This document shows positions 26,069 through 33,318 of a stretch of DNA of 64,000 nt, piece after piece (the first letter of the stretch is position 1; every line of letters starts with the position of its first letter). The stretch spans positions 62,001 to 126,000 of the forward strand of contig CAVZZG010000002.1 in the NCBI GenBank assembly GCA_963779685.1. The letters are read 5' to 3'. This stretch comes from CAVZZG01 sp963779685 (GTDB lineage: Bacteria; Actinomycetota; Thermoleophilia; Gaiellales; F1-60-MAGs149). The position numbers and the translations under genes are program-made. The notes under the pieces were generated by a model that was not told the DNA's origin, searched no databases, and saw nothing but the letters and a program-made list of their open reading frames with translations.

Positions 26069-27195
26069 GCTTCCTGGTCGAGCGCCGGCGGGAGGCCGCC
26101 GAGCGCAGCGCCGCGCTGCCCGTGCCCACGATCTCGGACGAGCACTGGCGCTACACGAACCTGCGGGGCATCGACTTCACGGGCTACACGCCGGCGGCCG
26201 CGCCGGTGTCGCTGGAGGCCGGCTCGCTGCCCGCCGGCGTGGTCTTCATGGACCTCGAGAGCGCGGCGGCGGAGCACCCCGAGATCGTCGAGCGCCACCT
26301 GGGCTCGATCGTGGGCACGGACGAGAAGTTCGCGGCCGAGAACGCCGCCCTCTGGCGCGACGGCGTGCTGCTGTACGTGCCCAGGGGCGTCGAGGTGCCC
26401 GAGCCGGTGCGCGCCACCTTCGCGATCCGCGAGGCCGGCGCGGCCCAGCACTGGCGCGTGCTGATCGTCGCCGAGGAGGGCGCCAGGCTCACGTTCGTCG
26501 AGGAGCATGCGGAGGGCGAGCCGGGCTACGCCAACGGCGTCGCCGAGCTCGTCGTCGGCGACGGCGCCCGCATCGAGTACGTCTCCTTCCAGCACCGCCA
26601 CGACGAGACGCTCCACTTCGCCTGCCACCGGGCGGAGATCGCGCGCGACGCCGAGCTCGACTGGGTCGCGGTCGCGCTCGGCTCGAAGACCGGCAAGACC
26701 CGCATGGAGTCCAGGCTGGGCGGCCCGGGAGCGACGGTCCGCCTGACCGGCGCCTACGTGCTCGACGGCACCCAGCACGCCGATCTCGACACGACGCAGG
26801 AACACGACGCTCCGCACACGACGTCGGACCTCTACTTCAAGGGCGCGCTGCGCGACCAGGGCCGGTCGGTCTGGCGCGGCGTGATCCGGGTGGCCGAGGG
26901 CGCGCAGAAGACCGACGCCTACCAGCAGAACCGCAACCTCGTGTTGTCCGACCGCGCCCACGCCGACTCCATCCCCGGGCTCGAGATCAAGGCCAACGAC
27001 GTCCGCTGCACGCACGGCGCGACCATCGGCCGGGTCGACCCCGAGGCGCTGTTCTACCTCATGGCACGCGGCCTGGAGCGCGCCGAGGCCGAGCGCCTGA
27101 TCGTCCAGGGCTTCTTCGCGGACGTGCTCGAGCGCATCGACTCCGCGCAGGTGCGCGAGTCGCTCACCGCCGCCGTCAACGCCAAGCTGCCCTAG
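26065..27195 (+). CDS. sufD: Fe-S cluster assembly protein SufD
   Basis: Paralogue of SufB and third subunit of the SufBCD complex, linked to iron entry. 376 aa. The beta-helix core (about 110-340) carries SVWRGVIRVAEGAQKTDAYQQN and KANDVRCTHGATIGRVD, with the conserved His of CTHGAT. The C-terminus (FYLMARGLERAEAERLIVQGF) is typical. ATG 26065 overlaps the sufB stop. The gene is followed by 73 bases that hold the sufS operator and promoter, so sufS can be expressed separately. Confidence 0.96.
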   Translation: MSFLVERRREAAERSAALPVPTISDEHWRYTNLRGIDFTGYTPAAAPVSLEAGSLPAGVVFMDLESAAAEHPEIVERHLGSIVGTDEKFAAENAALWRDGVLLYVPRGVEVPEPVRATFAIREAGAAQHWRVLIVAEEGARLTFVEEHAEGEPGYANGVAELVVGDGARIEYVSFQHRHDETLHFACHRAEIARDAELDWVAVALGSKTGKTRMESRLGGPGATVRLTGAYVLDGTQHADLDTTQEHDAPHTTSDLYFKGALRDQGRSVWRGVIRVAEGAQKTDAYQQNRNLVLSDRAHADSIPGLEIKANDVRCTHGATIGRVDPEALFYLMARGLERAEAERLIVQGFFADVLERIDSAQVRESLTAAVNAKLP

Positions 27196-27226
27196 CCGGC
27201 GCGGTCGCGGTGCTCTGGCACCACGA

Positions 27227-27261
27227 CGTTTAGACAGCCAGCGCTGTTGAAACGGTAGAAT
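27227..27261 (+). promoter_or_regulatory. sufS operator and leaderless promoter
   Basis: CGTTTAGACAG (27227-27237), 6 bases, CTGTTGAAACG (27244-27254): the same 11-6-11 dyad as at sufC. TAGAAT (27256-27261) follows at once, and 7 bases later comes ATG 27269. A candidate -35 (TAGACA, 27231-27236) lies inside the left arm with a 19-bp spacer, so a bound protein would block the polymerase. Confidence 0.65.
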
Positions 27262-27268
27262 GCCCGCG

Positions 27269-28516
27269 ATGGCGACGCACCTGAAGCGACCCTTCGACGT
27301 GCTCCGGCTGCGGGCGGACTTCCCACTGCTCGCGCGCGAGATCCACGGGCATCCGATCGCCTACCTCGACTCGGCGGCGACGGCCCAGAAGCCGCGCCAG
27401 GTGCTGGACGCGATCGTGGACTTCTACTCGACGTCGAACGCCAACGTCCATCGCGGGGTCTACACGATCGCCGTCGAGGCAACGAGTGCGTTCGAGGCGG
27501 TGCGACCCAAGGTGCAGCGGCTGCTGAACGCGCCGTCGCACCGCGAGGTCATCTTCACGCGCAACGCCACCGAGGCGCTGAACCTCGTCGCCTACACCTG
27601 GGGCCGCGCGAACATCCGCCCGGGCGACGTGATCGTGTCGACCGAGATGGAGCACCACTCCAACCTCGTGCCGTGGCAGATCCTGGCCGACGCCACGGGC
27701 GCCCGGCTCGAGTACCTGCGCATCGACGAGCACGGCGAGCTCGAGCTCGATGCCCTCGACCGGATCGCCGGGCTCGGCCCGGTGCGCCTGCTGGCCATGG
27801 CCGACCAGTCGAACTCGCTCGGCACCATCAACCCGGTGGCCGAGCTGGCGGACTGGGTGCACGGCCAGGGCGGCGTGCTCGTGGTGGACGGCGCGCAGGC
27901 GGCGCCTCACCGGCCGGTCGACGTCCAGGCGATGGGCTGCGACTTCTTCGCCTTCAGCGGGCACAAGCTGGGCGGGCCGACCGGCGCCGGCGCGCTCTGG
28001 GCCCGCATGGCGCTCCTGGCCGACATGCCGCCGTTCCTCACCGGCGGCGAGATGATCCGCACGGTGGAGCTCGCGGAGACGACCTGGAACGAGCCGCCGT
28101 GGCGGTTCGAGGCCGGGACGCCGGCCTTCGGCGAGGTGGTCGGCATGGGCGCGGCGATCGACTACATCACGGAGATCGGGCTGGATGCGATCCACGCCCA
28201 CGAGCAGCTGATCACCCGATACGCCTCGGAGCGGCTCGCGGAGCTCGACTTCATCACCATCCAGGGCCCGGCCGACCTCTCGCGCAAGGGCGGCGTCGTG
28301 TCGTTCACCGTGGCCGGCGTGCACCCGCACGACGTGGCCGAGATCCTCGACCGCTCCGGTATCTGCGTCCGCGCGGGCCATCACTGCACCCAGCCGCTGA
28401 TGGACCGGCTCGGCGTCGGCTCGACCACCCGCGCCTCCTTCTGGCTCTACACCACGACGGACGAGATCGATCGGCTCGTGGCCGGCCTGCACGACGTTCG
28501 CGGGGTCTTCGCCTGA
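27269..28516 (+). CDS. sufS: Cysteine desulfurase SufS
   Basis: PLP-dependent enzyme that takes sulfur from cysteine for Fe-S clusters. 415 aa, group II type. The PLP lysine is K233 (AFSGHKLGGPTGAGAL) and the persulfide cysteine C373 (VRAGHHCTQPLMDRLG). An in-frame ATG at 27260 lies inside the -10 box TAGAAT, so ATG 27269, 7 bases after the box, is the better start. The stop overlaps the sufU start by one base (TGATG), and SufU is the partner that accepts this sulfur. Confidence 0.96.
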   Translation: MATHLKRPFDVLRLRADFPLLAREIHGHPIAYLDSAATAQKPRQVLDAIVDFYSTSNANVHRGVYTIAVEATSAFEAVRPKVQRLLNAPSHREVIFTRNATEALNLVAYTWGRANIRPGDVIVSTEMEHHSNLVPWQILADATGARLEYLRIDEHGELELDALDRIAGLGPVRLLAMADQSNSLGTINPVAELADWVHGQGGVLVVDGAQAAPHRPVDVQAMGCDFFAFSGHKLGGPTGAGALWARMALLADMPPFLTGGEMIRTVELAETTWNEPPWRFEAGTPAFGEVVGMGAAIDYITEIGLDAIHAHEQLITRYASERLAELDFITIQGPADLSRKGGVVSFTVAGVHPHDVAEILDRSGICVRAGHHCTQPLMDRLGVGSTTRASFWLYTTTDEIDRLVAGLHDVRGVFA

Positions 28517-28935
28517 TGGACGACCTCTACCGCGAGCACATCCTCGACCACTACAAGCACCCGCGCAACCACGGGCAGCTCGAGGACGCCGACATCACCA
28601 CGGAGGGCCTGAACCCGCTGTGCGGCGACCAGCTCGAGCTGGCGCTGAAGATCGAGGACGGCCGGATCGCCGACATCAGGTTCGACGGGCGCGGGTGCTC
28701 GATCTCGCAGGCCGCGACCTCGATGATGACCGAGCTCGTCAAGGGCAAGACGGTCGAGGAGGCCGCCGCGCTGACGCGCGACGACATCACCAGCGAGCTC
28801 GGCATCCCGCTCTCGCCGGTGCGGCTGAAGTGCGCGCTGCTGGGACTGGGCACGCTGCGGGTGGCGCTGCACCGGCACTCGGGCACGCCGCTGCCGGATG
28901 GTTGGGCCGGCATGGACGAGGTCGACTGGCGATGA
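28516..28935 (+). CDS. sufU: SufU zinc-dependent sulfurtransferase
   Basis: 139-aa IscU-fold protein. The zinc-site residues C36, D38 (LNPLCGDQL), C61 (GRGCSISQA) and C106 (RLKCALLG) are all present. The extra segment between the second and third cysteines (about 20 residues longer than IscU) marks it as SufU, which activates SufS by taking over its persulfide, rather than a scaffold IscU. Overlaps sufS by one base. The DtxR-family gene starts 37 bases later from its own -10 box. Confidence 0.95.
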   Translation: MDDLYREHILDHYKHPRNHGQLEDADITTEGLNPLCGDQLELALKIEDGRIADIRFDGRGCSISQAATSMMTELVKGKTVEEAAALTRDDITSELGIPLSPVRLKCALLGLGTLRVALHRHSGTPLPDGWAGMDEVDWR

Positions 28936-28947
28936 CCGGCGCGGCTC

Positions 28948-28965
28948 CTGTCAAACAGTCATACT
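28948..28965 (+). promoter_or_regulatory. Leaderless promoter of the DtxR-family gene with CTGT/ACAG palindrome
   Basis: CTGTCAAACAG (28948-28958) is a perfect 4-bp inverted repeat that resembles one arm of the suf dyad. CATACT (28960-28965) follows, then 7 bases to ATG 28973. Confidence 0.45.
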
Positions 28966-28972
28966 CCGCGTC

Positions 28973-29701
28973 ATGTCCCTGACAGAGGCCGAGCAGGACT
29001 ACCTCGAGAAGCTGTACTGGTTCGAGGAGGCCGAGATCGAGCCGACGCAGGCGAACCTGGCGCGGGCGATGAACATCTCGCAGCCGTCCGTCACCGAGAT
29101 GGTGCGCCGGATGGTCGACGACGGCCTGGTGGTGCGCGACGACCAGCGGCTGCTGCGCTTCACGCCCGAGGGGCGCGAGATCGCCCACCGGGTGGTGTCG
29201 CGACACCGGCTGCTCGAGGCGTTCCTGACCGAGGTCTTCGAGATCCCGTGGGACGAGGTGCACGAGGAGGCCCACAGCCTCGAGCACCGCCTGTCGGAGT
29301 CGGTCGAGCGCCGCATGTACGCCATGATGGCGCAGGCCCAGCAGTGCCCCCACGGCCATCCGATCGGCGACGCGCCGCGCGAGGCCGGCGAGCCACTGAC
29401 CCTGGTGCCGCAGGGCTCCCTCGTCACCGTGCTGCGTTTCGAGAACGAGGACGGCGACCTGCTGCGCACGTTCCGGCGGGCAGGACTGGAACCTGGAGCG
29501 CGCTACCGCCTGACGAGCACCAGCGACGGCACGGTTCGGTTCGCAGCCGAGGCGGGCGGCGAGACCCACGCGCTCGAGGCGCCGGCTGCGGGCACCATCT
29601 CCGTGCGCGTCGAGGCCCGCGGCGACGGCCCGCCGGCGACCGACCTGCCGGTGACCGGCGCGGCCGCGGCGCTGCTCGGAGAGACCAGCTGGGGCATGTG
29701 A
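28973..29701 (+). CDS. DtxR/MntR-family metal-dependent transcriptional regulator
   Basis: 242 aa: winged helix-turn-helix (about 5-65), dimerisation and metal-binding domain (70-125) and a C-terminal FeoA/SH3-like domain (about 140-200). Metal-site candidates are H78, E82, H97, E104 and H105, all as in DtxR. The DtxR ligand M10 is replaced by Asp (D9 in EQDYLEKLY, as in MntR) and C102 by His (H101). It may therefore sense manganese, or iron through a modified site. It follows sufSU and is a candidate for control of suf and of the Nramp gene. I cannot assign ideR or mntR with certainty. Confidence 0.88.
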   Translation: MSLTEAEQDYLEKLYWFEEAEIEPTQANLARAMNISQPSVTEMVRRMVDDGLVVRDDQRLLRFTPEGREIAHRVVSRHRLLEAFLTEVFEIPWDEVHEEAHSLEHRLSESVERRMYAMMAQAQQCPHGHPIGDAPREAGEPLTLVPQGSLVTVLRFENEDGDLLRTFRRAGLEPGARYRLTSTSDGTVRFAAEAGGETHALEAPAAGTISVRVEARGDGPPATDLPVTGAAAALLGETSWGM

Positions 29702-29725
29702 CTTCGCTGCCCTTGGCATCGAAGT
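29701..29725. terminator. Symmetric hairpin after the DtxR-family gene
   Basis: ACTTCG (29701-29706) pairs with CGAAGT (29720-29725) and GCC (29709-29711) with GGC (29715-29717) across a 2-base internal loop. It begins in the DtxR-family stop codon. No U-tract follows. Confidence 0.35.
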
Positions 29726-30143
29726 CATAGGGGGACCAAACCCCCGACGCCGTGGAGGGCCAAACGCGAGCGAGGACTCCGGCCGATGAGCGTCCCGCGC
29801 CGGCCCACCATGACGTCGACCGCATCAGCCACGTCGCCGATGGCGACCACTGCGGTCGGCGCCAAGTCGCCGGGTCCCGTTGGCGGTGGCCACAGAACAC
29901 CTTGATTCCTGGGTCGCCGAAGGCGACCCAGGAACGACGACGGGACGCCGCGCGCACTCACTGCGCAGCGACGCCCCGTCCGGTTACTCGCGGGTATTTC
30001 GCAGGGGTGGGCGGCCTTGTCGGCCTGCCCCAACGCTGGCTAGGCGATTCCCCGTCGGTTCAGGGGCACCGCCCCTACGAGCGAGCACCTCCACTAGCCC
30101 TGGTACATTCAATCAACGTACGGACCACCTCCTTTCCGCGGTA
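29726..30143 (-). ncRNA. Candidate structured non-coding RNA in a 470-base gene-free stretch
   Basis: No credible gene occupies 29702-30174. The minus strand folds strongly. One hairpin has a 13-bp stem (29906-29918 with 29922-29934) whose loop reads as C(UUCG)G only on the minus strand. A second, with arms 29939-29956 and 29962-29980, has two positions that are A-C mismatches on the plus strand but G-U pairs on the minus strand. A third, closing GTAC (minus strand, near 30100-30120), also needs a G-U pair. GACCGCA/TGCGGTC encloses another stem near 29815-29855. No tmRNA, RNase P, SRP or 6S signature is recognised. Confidence 0.4.
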
Positions 30144-30164
30144 GCTCCGAGGCTATCACGGAGC
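30144..30164 (-). terminator. Hairpin downstream of dcd
   Basis: GCTCCG (30144-30149) and CGGAGC (30159-30164) form a perfect 6-bp stem with a 9-base loop, 10 bases after the dcd stop. No U-tract follows. It may instead be the first stem of the downstream RNA. Confidence 0.35.
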
Positions 30165-30174
30165 ACGGCGTTGC

Positions 30175-30750
30175 TCAATCCCCGATATCGGCGAAGTTGC
30201 GCCAGTAGGCCGAGGGGGTGGGGCCCTCCTGACCCTGGTACTTCGAGCCGAGAGCGCCGGATCCGTAGGGGTTGTCGGCCGGTCCGGTCATCTCGAGGAA
30301 GCTCACCTGGCCCACCTTCATCGACGGGTAGATGGTGATCGGAAGGTTCGAGACGTTCGAGAGCTCGAGGGTGACGTGGCCGTCGAAGCCCGGATCGATG
30401 AAGCCCGCCGTGGAGTGCACCTGCAGGCCCAGACGGCCCAGCGAGGACTTCCCCTCGAGCCTGGCGACGATGTCGTTGCCGAGCGTGACCCGCTCCAGCG
30501 TGGCCCCCAGGACGAACTCCCCGGGGTGGAGGATGAACGGGTCGTCGCCGGCGACGGTCACCAGCTCGGTGAGGTCGGGCATCGGCTGCTTGACGTCGAT
30601 GAACCCGTAGCGGCTGTTGCGGAACACGCGGAACCGGCGGTCGCAGCGCACGTCGATCGACGCAGGCTGCACGAGGTCGAGATCGAGCGGGTCGAGCCGG
30701 ATCCGCCCCGACGCCAGCGCCTCGCGGATGCTCCTGTCACTGAGGACCAT
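30175..30750 (-). CDS. dcd: dCTP deaminase (possibly bifunctional with dUTPase)
   Basis: Deaminates dCTP to dUTP; actinobacterial and archaeal forms often also remove diphosphate to give dUMP. 191 aa, the same size as the bifunctional M. tuberculosis enzyme. Family motifs are complete: GKSSLGRLGLQVHSTAGFIDPGFDGH with the catalytic region, QPASIDVR, and the C-terminal lid GSKYQGQEGPTPS. Which activity is present cannot be settled by eye. ATG 30750 follows TAGAAT (minus strand, plus 30758-30763) by 7 bases, so longer readings are rejected. Divergent from the aminotransferase gene. Confidence 0.94.
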   Translation of the reverse strand: MVLSDRSIREALASGRIRLDPLDLDLVQPASIDVRCDRRFRVFRNSRYGFIDVKQPMPDLTELVTVAGDDPFILHPGEFVLGATLERVTLGNDIVARLEGKSSLGRLGLQVHSTAGFIDPGFDGHVTLELSNVSNLPITIYPSMKVGQVSFLEMTGPADNPYGSGALGSKYQGQEGPTPSAYWRNFADIGD

Positions 30751-30821
30751 GGAGCCGATTCTACGGCCACTCTTGCTACCGTGAGTACGATCGAAACGAG
30801 CTGCATAGACGTGGAGGACAC

Positions 30822-32150
30822 GTGAAGTCGATCGTGCTGAAGACGGAGGTTCCCGGGCCGCGCTCGCGCGCCCTGACGGAGCGCAAGGAACGGGTCGTCG
30901 CGCGGGCGAAGGACCTCTGGATGCCCATGTGGGTCGACCACGGCGCGGGCGCACTGCTGACCGACGTGGACGGCAACACCTTCATCGACTTCGCCGGCGG
31001 CATCGGCTGCCTCAACGTCGGTCACGCGCACCCGAAGGTGACGCGTGCCGTGCAGGAAGCCGCGGCGCGGTTCCTGCACACCGACTTCACCATCGTCCCG
31101 TACGAGAGCTACGTCGAGCTGGCGGAGCGGTTGCTCGCGCGGGTGCCGATCGCCGGACCGACCCGCGCGGCCTTCTTCAACTCCGGCGCGGAGGCGGTCG
31201 AGAACGCCGTCAAGATCGCGAAGGCCGCCACCGGCCGCACGGGCATGATCGCGTACGAGAGCGCGTTCCACGGCCGGACGATGATGGCCATGTCGCTGAC
31301 CTCGAAGCCGCACCCGTACAAGGCGGGGTTCGGCCCGTTCGCGCCCGAGGTGTACAGGGTCGCGTTCCCGAACGAGTTCCGGCTCGGCCCGGACGCCGCC
31401 GAGATCGCCCTGCGCGACCTGCATCACGCGTTCAAGACGCGGGTGTCGCCGGAGTCGATCGCGGCCATCATCATCGAGCCGGTGCAGGGTGAGGGCGGAT
31501 TCGTCCCGGCATCCACCGAGTACCTGCGCGGCCTGCGCGAGGTGTGCGACGAGCACGGCATCGTGCTGATCGCCGACGAGGTCCAGTCCGGCTACGGGCG
31601 GACCGGGAAGATGTTCGCGATGGAGCATTTCGGCGTCGAGCCCGACCTGATCTGCGTCGCCAAGTCGATCGCGGGCGGCGTGCCGATCTCCGGCGTGCTC
31701 GGCCGCGCCGCGCTCATGAACGCTCCCGGCGAGTCGACCATCGGCGGGACGTTCGTCGGTAACCCGCTCGGGTGCGCGGCGGCGCTGGCGGTGCTCGACG
31801 TGATCGACGAGGAGCACCTGCTCGATCGCGGCACGGAGATCGGCCGGCGCATGCGGACGCGCTTCGAGGCGCTCCAGGCGACGGTGCCCGCCATCGGCGA
31901 CGTTCGTGGCATCGGTCCGATGATCGGGATCGAGTTCGTGGCCGACCCGATCGGCACTCCGGCCCCGGACGTCGCGACGCAGGTCGTCGTGGAGTCGCTC
32001 CAGCGAGGGCTGATCCTGCTCAAGGCCGGCACCCACGGCAACGTGATCCGCACGCTGGTGCCGCTCGTGGTGACGGACGGCCAACTGGACGAGGCGCTCA
32101 CGATCTTCGAGGAAGCCGTCATCGCGGCGACGTCTCGCGTGCCGGTCTGA
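30822..32150 (+). CDS. gabT: Class III aminotransferase, 4-aminobutyrate aminotransferase-like
   Basis: 442 aa PLP enzyme. PLP lysine K281 (ICVAKSIAGG), the phosphate-binding NSGAEAVENAVKIAK (120-134), and the ADEVQSGYGRTG motif (251-262) before it are clear. IIIEPVQGEGGF is typical of GABA transaminases that yield succinate semialdehyde with 2-oxoglutarate as acceptor; ornithine or acetylornithine transaminase activity is less likely. GTG 30822 has GGAGG 4 bases upstream. Nearby P5C dehydrogenase, proA and a C26 hydrolase also belong to glutamate/GABA metabolism, though not in one operon. Confidence 0.87.
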   Translation: MKSIVLKTEVPGPRSRALTERKERVVARAKDLWMPMWVDHGAGALLTDVDGNTFIDFAGGIGCLNVGHAHPKVTRAVQEAAARFLHTDFTIVPYESYVELAERLLARVPIAGPTRAAFFNSGAEAVENAVKIAKAATGRTGMIAYESAFHGRTMMAMSLTSKPHPYKAGFGPFAPEVYRVAFPNEFRLGPDAAEIALRDLHHAFKTRVSPESIAAIIIEPVQGEGGFVPASTEYLRGLREVCDEHGIVLIADEVQSGYGRTGKMFAMEHFGVEPDLICVAKSIAGGVPISGVLGRAALMNAPGESTIGGTFVGNPLGCAAALAVLDVIDEEHLLDRGTEIGRRMRTRFEALQATVPAIGDVRGIGPMIGIEFVADPIGTPAPDVATQVVVESLQRGLILLKAGTHGNVIRTLVPLVVTDGQLDEALTIFEEAVIAATSRVPV

Positions 32151-32154
32151 ACGA

Positions 32155-32170
32155 GTATTCAGGAGAATAC
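32155..32170. repeat. Palindrome after the aminotransferase gene
   Basis: GTATTC (32155-32160), AGGA, GAATAC (32165-32170): a perfect 6-bp inverted repeat 4 bases after the stop. It could be a weak terminator or an operator of the CAP-domain gene that begins 24 bases later. Confidence 0.4.
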
Positions 32171-32193
32171 GCGCCGCATTACAGGATTGTTCC

Positions 32194-32685
32194 TTGTCGC
32201 CGTCCGGCGGCGGCGGTACAAGACGTGGCGTGCGCCGACTGGGGATGGTTGTCGCGATAGGGCTGTTCGTCGTCCTGCCCGCGCCGGTACTGGCTGCTCC
32301 GACGAGTGCGGAGCGCGCCCTGCTGCGGCGCATCAACGGCGCCCGGGCAGCCCATCACCTGAGGCCCCTGCGCCTCCGCAGCGCGCTGGGGGCGATCGCC
32401 GTCGTCCACACGCGGTACCTGATCCACATCCAGCAACTCCGCCACGAGGCCGCCGACGGCTCGTCGCCCGACGTGCGGATCCGGCGGGTGCTCAACGTCT
32501 CGACGACGGGTGAGACCCTCGCGCTGGCCGAGTCGGTCGGCGCGCTCTTCACGGCCTGGATGAACTCGCCGCCGCACCGCGCGATCCTCCTGGCCCGCAA
32601 CCTCAAGTACATCGGCCTCGGGGTTCGCAGCGGCCGGTTCCAGGGGTACAACGTGCGCTACGCGACCGCCGATCTCGGCGGCTGA
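32194..32685 (+). CDS. Secreted CAP/SCP-domain protein (YkwD-like)
   Basis: 163 aa from TTG 32194. A hydrophobic signal (about 15-34, ending VLAAP) precedes a CAP domain: LLRRINGARAAHHLRPL, a partner of the family's N-terminal helix, then H about 72 and H about 83 regions (HTRYL, LRHEA), and GETLALAES with WMNSPPHRAILL, the CAP signature. Bacterial CAP proteins are secreted and of mostly unknown role. AGGA sits 7 bases before the TTG; GTG 32230, giving a cleaner signal peptide, is an alternative start. Confidence 0.8.
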   Translation: MSPSGGGGTRRGVRRLGMVVAIGLFVVLPAPVLAAPTSAERALLRRINGARAAHHLRPLRLRSALGAIAVVHTRYLIHIQQLRHEAADGSSPDVRIRRVLNVSTTGETLALAESVGALFTAWMNSPPHRAILLARNLKYIGLGVRSGRFQGYNVRYATADLGG

Positions 32686-32703
32686 CCCTCACCGCGACTT
32701 TGC

Positions 32704-32731
32704 TCAAGGCCCGCCGGACGCCATCCGATAG
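32704..32731 (+). promoter_or_regulatory. Sigma-28-like promoter upstream of the zinc-ribbon gene
   Basis: TCAA (32704-32707), 16 bases, TCCGATAG (32724-32731). The spacing equals that of the promoter at 20267-20294, and both resemble FliA/WhiG sites. The gene start is about 70 bases further on. Confidence 0.45.
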
Positions 32732-32807
32732 ATGGGGTGTGGCTCCGAATCGTGACGGCGAGCCGAACGAGCGAACAGGGTCCGAGCAGGGATGCGAGGC
32801 AAGCGCG

Positions 32808-33242
32808 TTGGGTGACTTCCACGTCAAGAAGATCATCCTTCCCAGTGGGAAGGCGGTCGAGATCGTCTACTTCGATGCGCTCGGTTCGAGCGCGGATCTC
32901 GCGCGCGGCGTCGCCGACGACCTGACGCCGACCTCGAGCGCCGCACCGATCAGGCGCCTCGAAGCGTGCCCCGAGTGCTCGTCCGAGCTGGTCTACCCGA
33001 TCGACTGGCGCGAGGCCGACGGCGAGGCCTGGGAGCTGGAGCTCCGCTGCCCCTCGTGCGAGTGGCGCCACCGCGACGTCTTCGATCAGGACGCCGTCGA
33101 GCGATTCGACGATGCACTGAACGCGTCGACCGACCAGCTCATCGACACGCTCGAGCAGGTCTCGCGCGACAACATGCGCGCCGAGATCGAGCGGTTCGTC
33201 GACGCGCTCGCGAACGACCACATCCTGCCCTTCGACTTCTAG
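32808..33242 (+). CDS. Zinc-ribbon protein, hypothetical
   Basis: 144 aa from TTG 32808 (HVKKIILPSGKAVEIVYFD near the N-terminus). Four cysteines in two pairs (CPEC about 56-59 and CPSC about 84-87) form a zinc ribbon. A helical acidic tail follows (about 95-144). The start is uncertain: the frame opens upstream from 32700, but a sigma-28-like promoter at 32704-32731 argues against starting there, and GAGG lies 9 bases before this TTG. I do not recognise the family. The promoter suggests it is made with motility or related functions. Confidence 0.65.
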   Translation: MGDFHVKKIILPSGKAVEIVYFDALGSSADLARGVADDLTPTSSAAPIRRLEACPECSSELVYPIDWREADGEAWELELRCPSCEWRHRDVFDQDAVERFDDALNASTDQLIDTLEQVSRDNMRAEIERFVDALANDHILPFDF

Positions 33243-33318
33243 CGTCGGTGCGCCGCTGCGCGGTGCATCGACGCTCGAGGCGGTCCGACGGCGCCGGTCG
33301 ATGATCTAGTCTCCCCGA

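Noticed and set aside
27260..27268. ATG 27260 as sufS start
   Set aside because: It overlaps the -10 box; ATG 27269 fits the leaderless spacing.
29725..30144. Open frames of 102 and 130 codons in the gap after the DtxR-family gene
   Set aside because: Composition without domain pattern and stem-loops through both; structure evidence favours RNA.
29702..30174. tmRNA, RNase P, SRP, 6S or tRNA in the gap
   Set aside because: Conserved P4-type, tag-peptide, GNAR-loop or T-loop/CCA signatures are not present on either strand.
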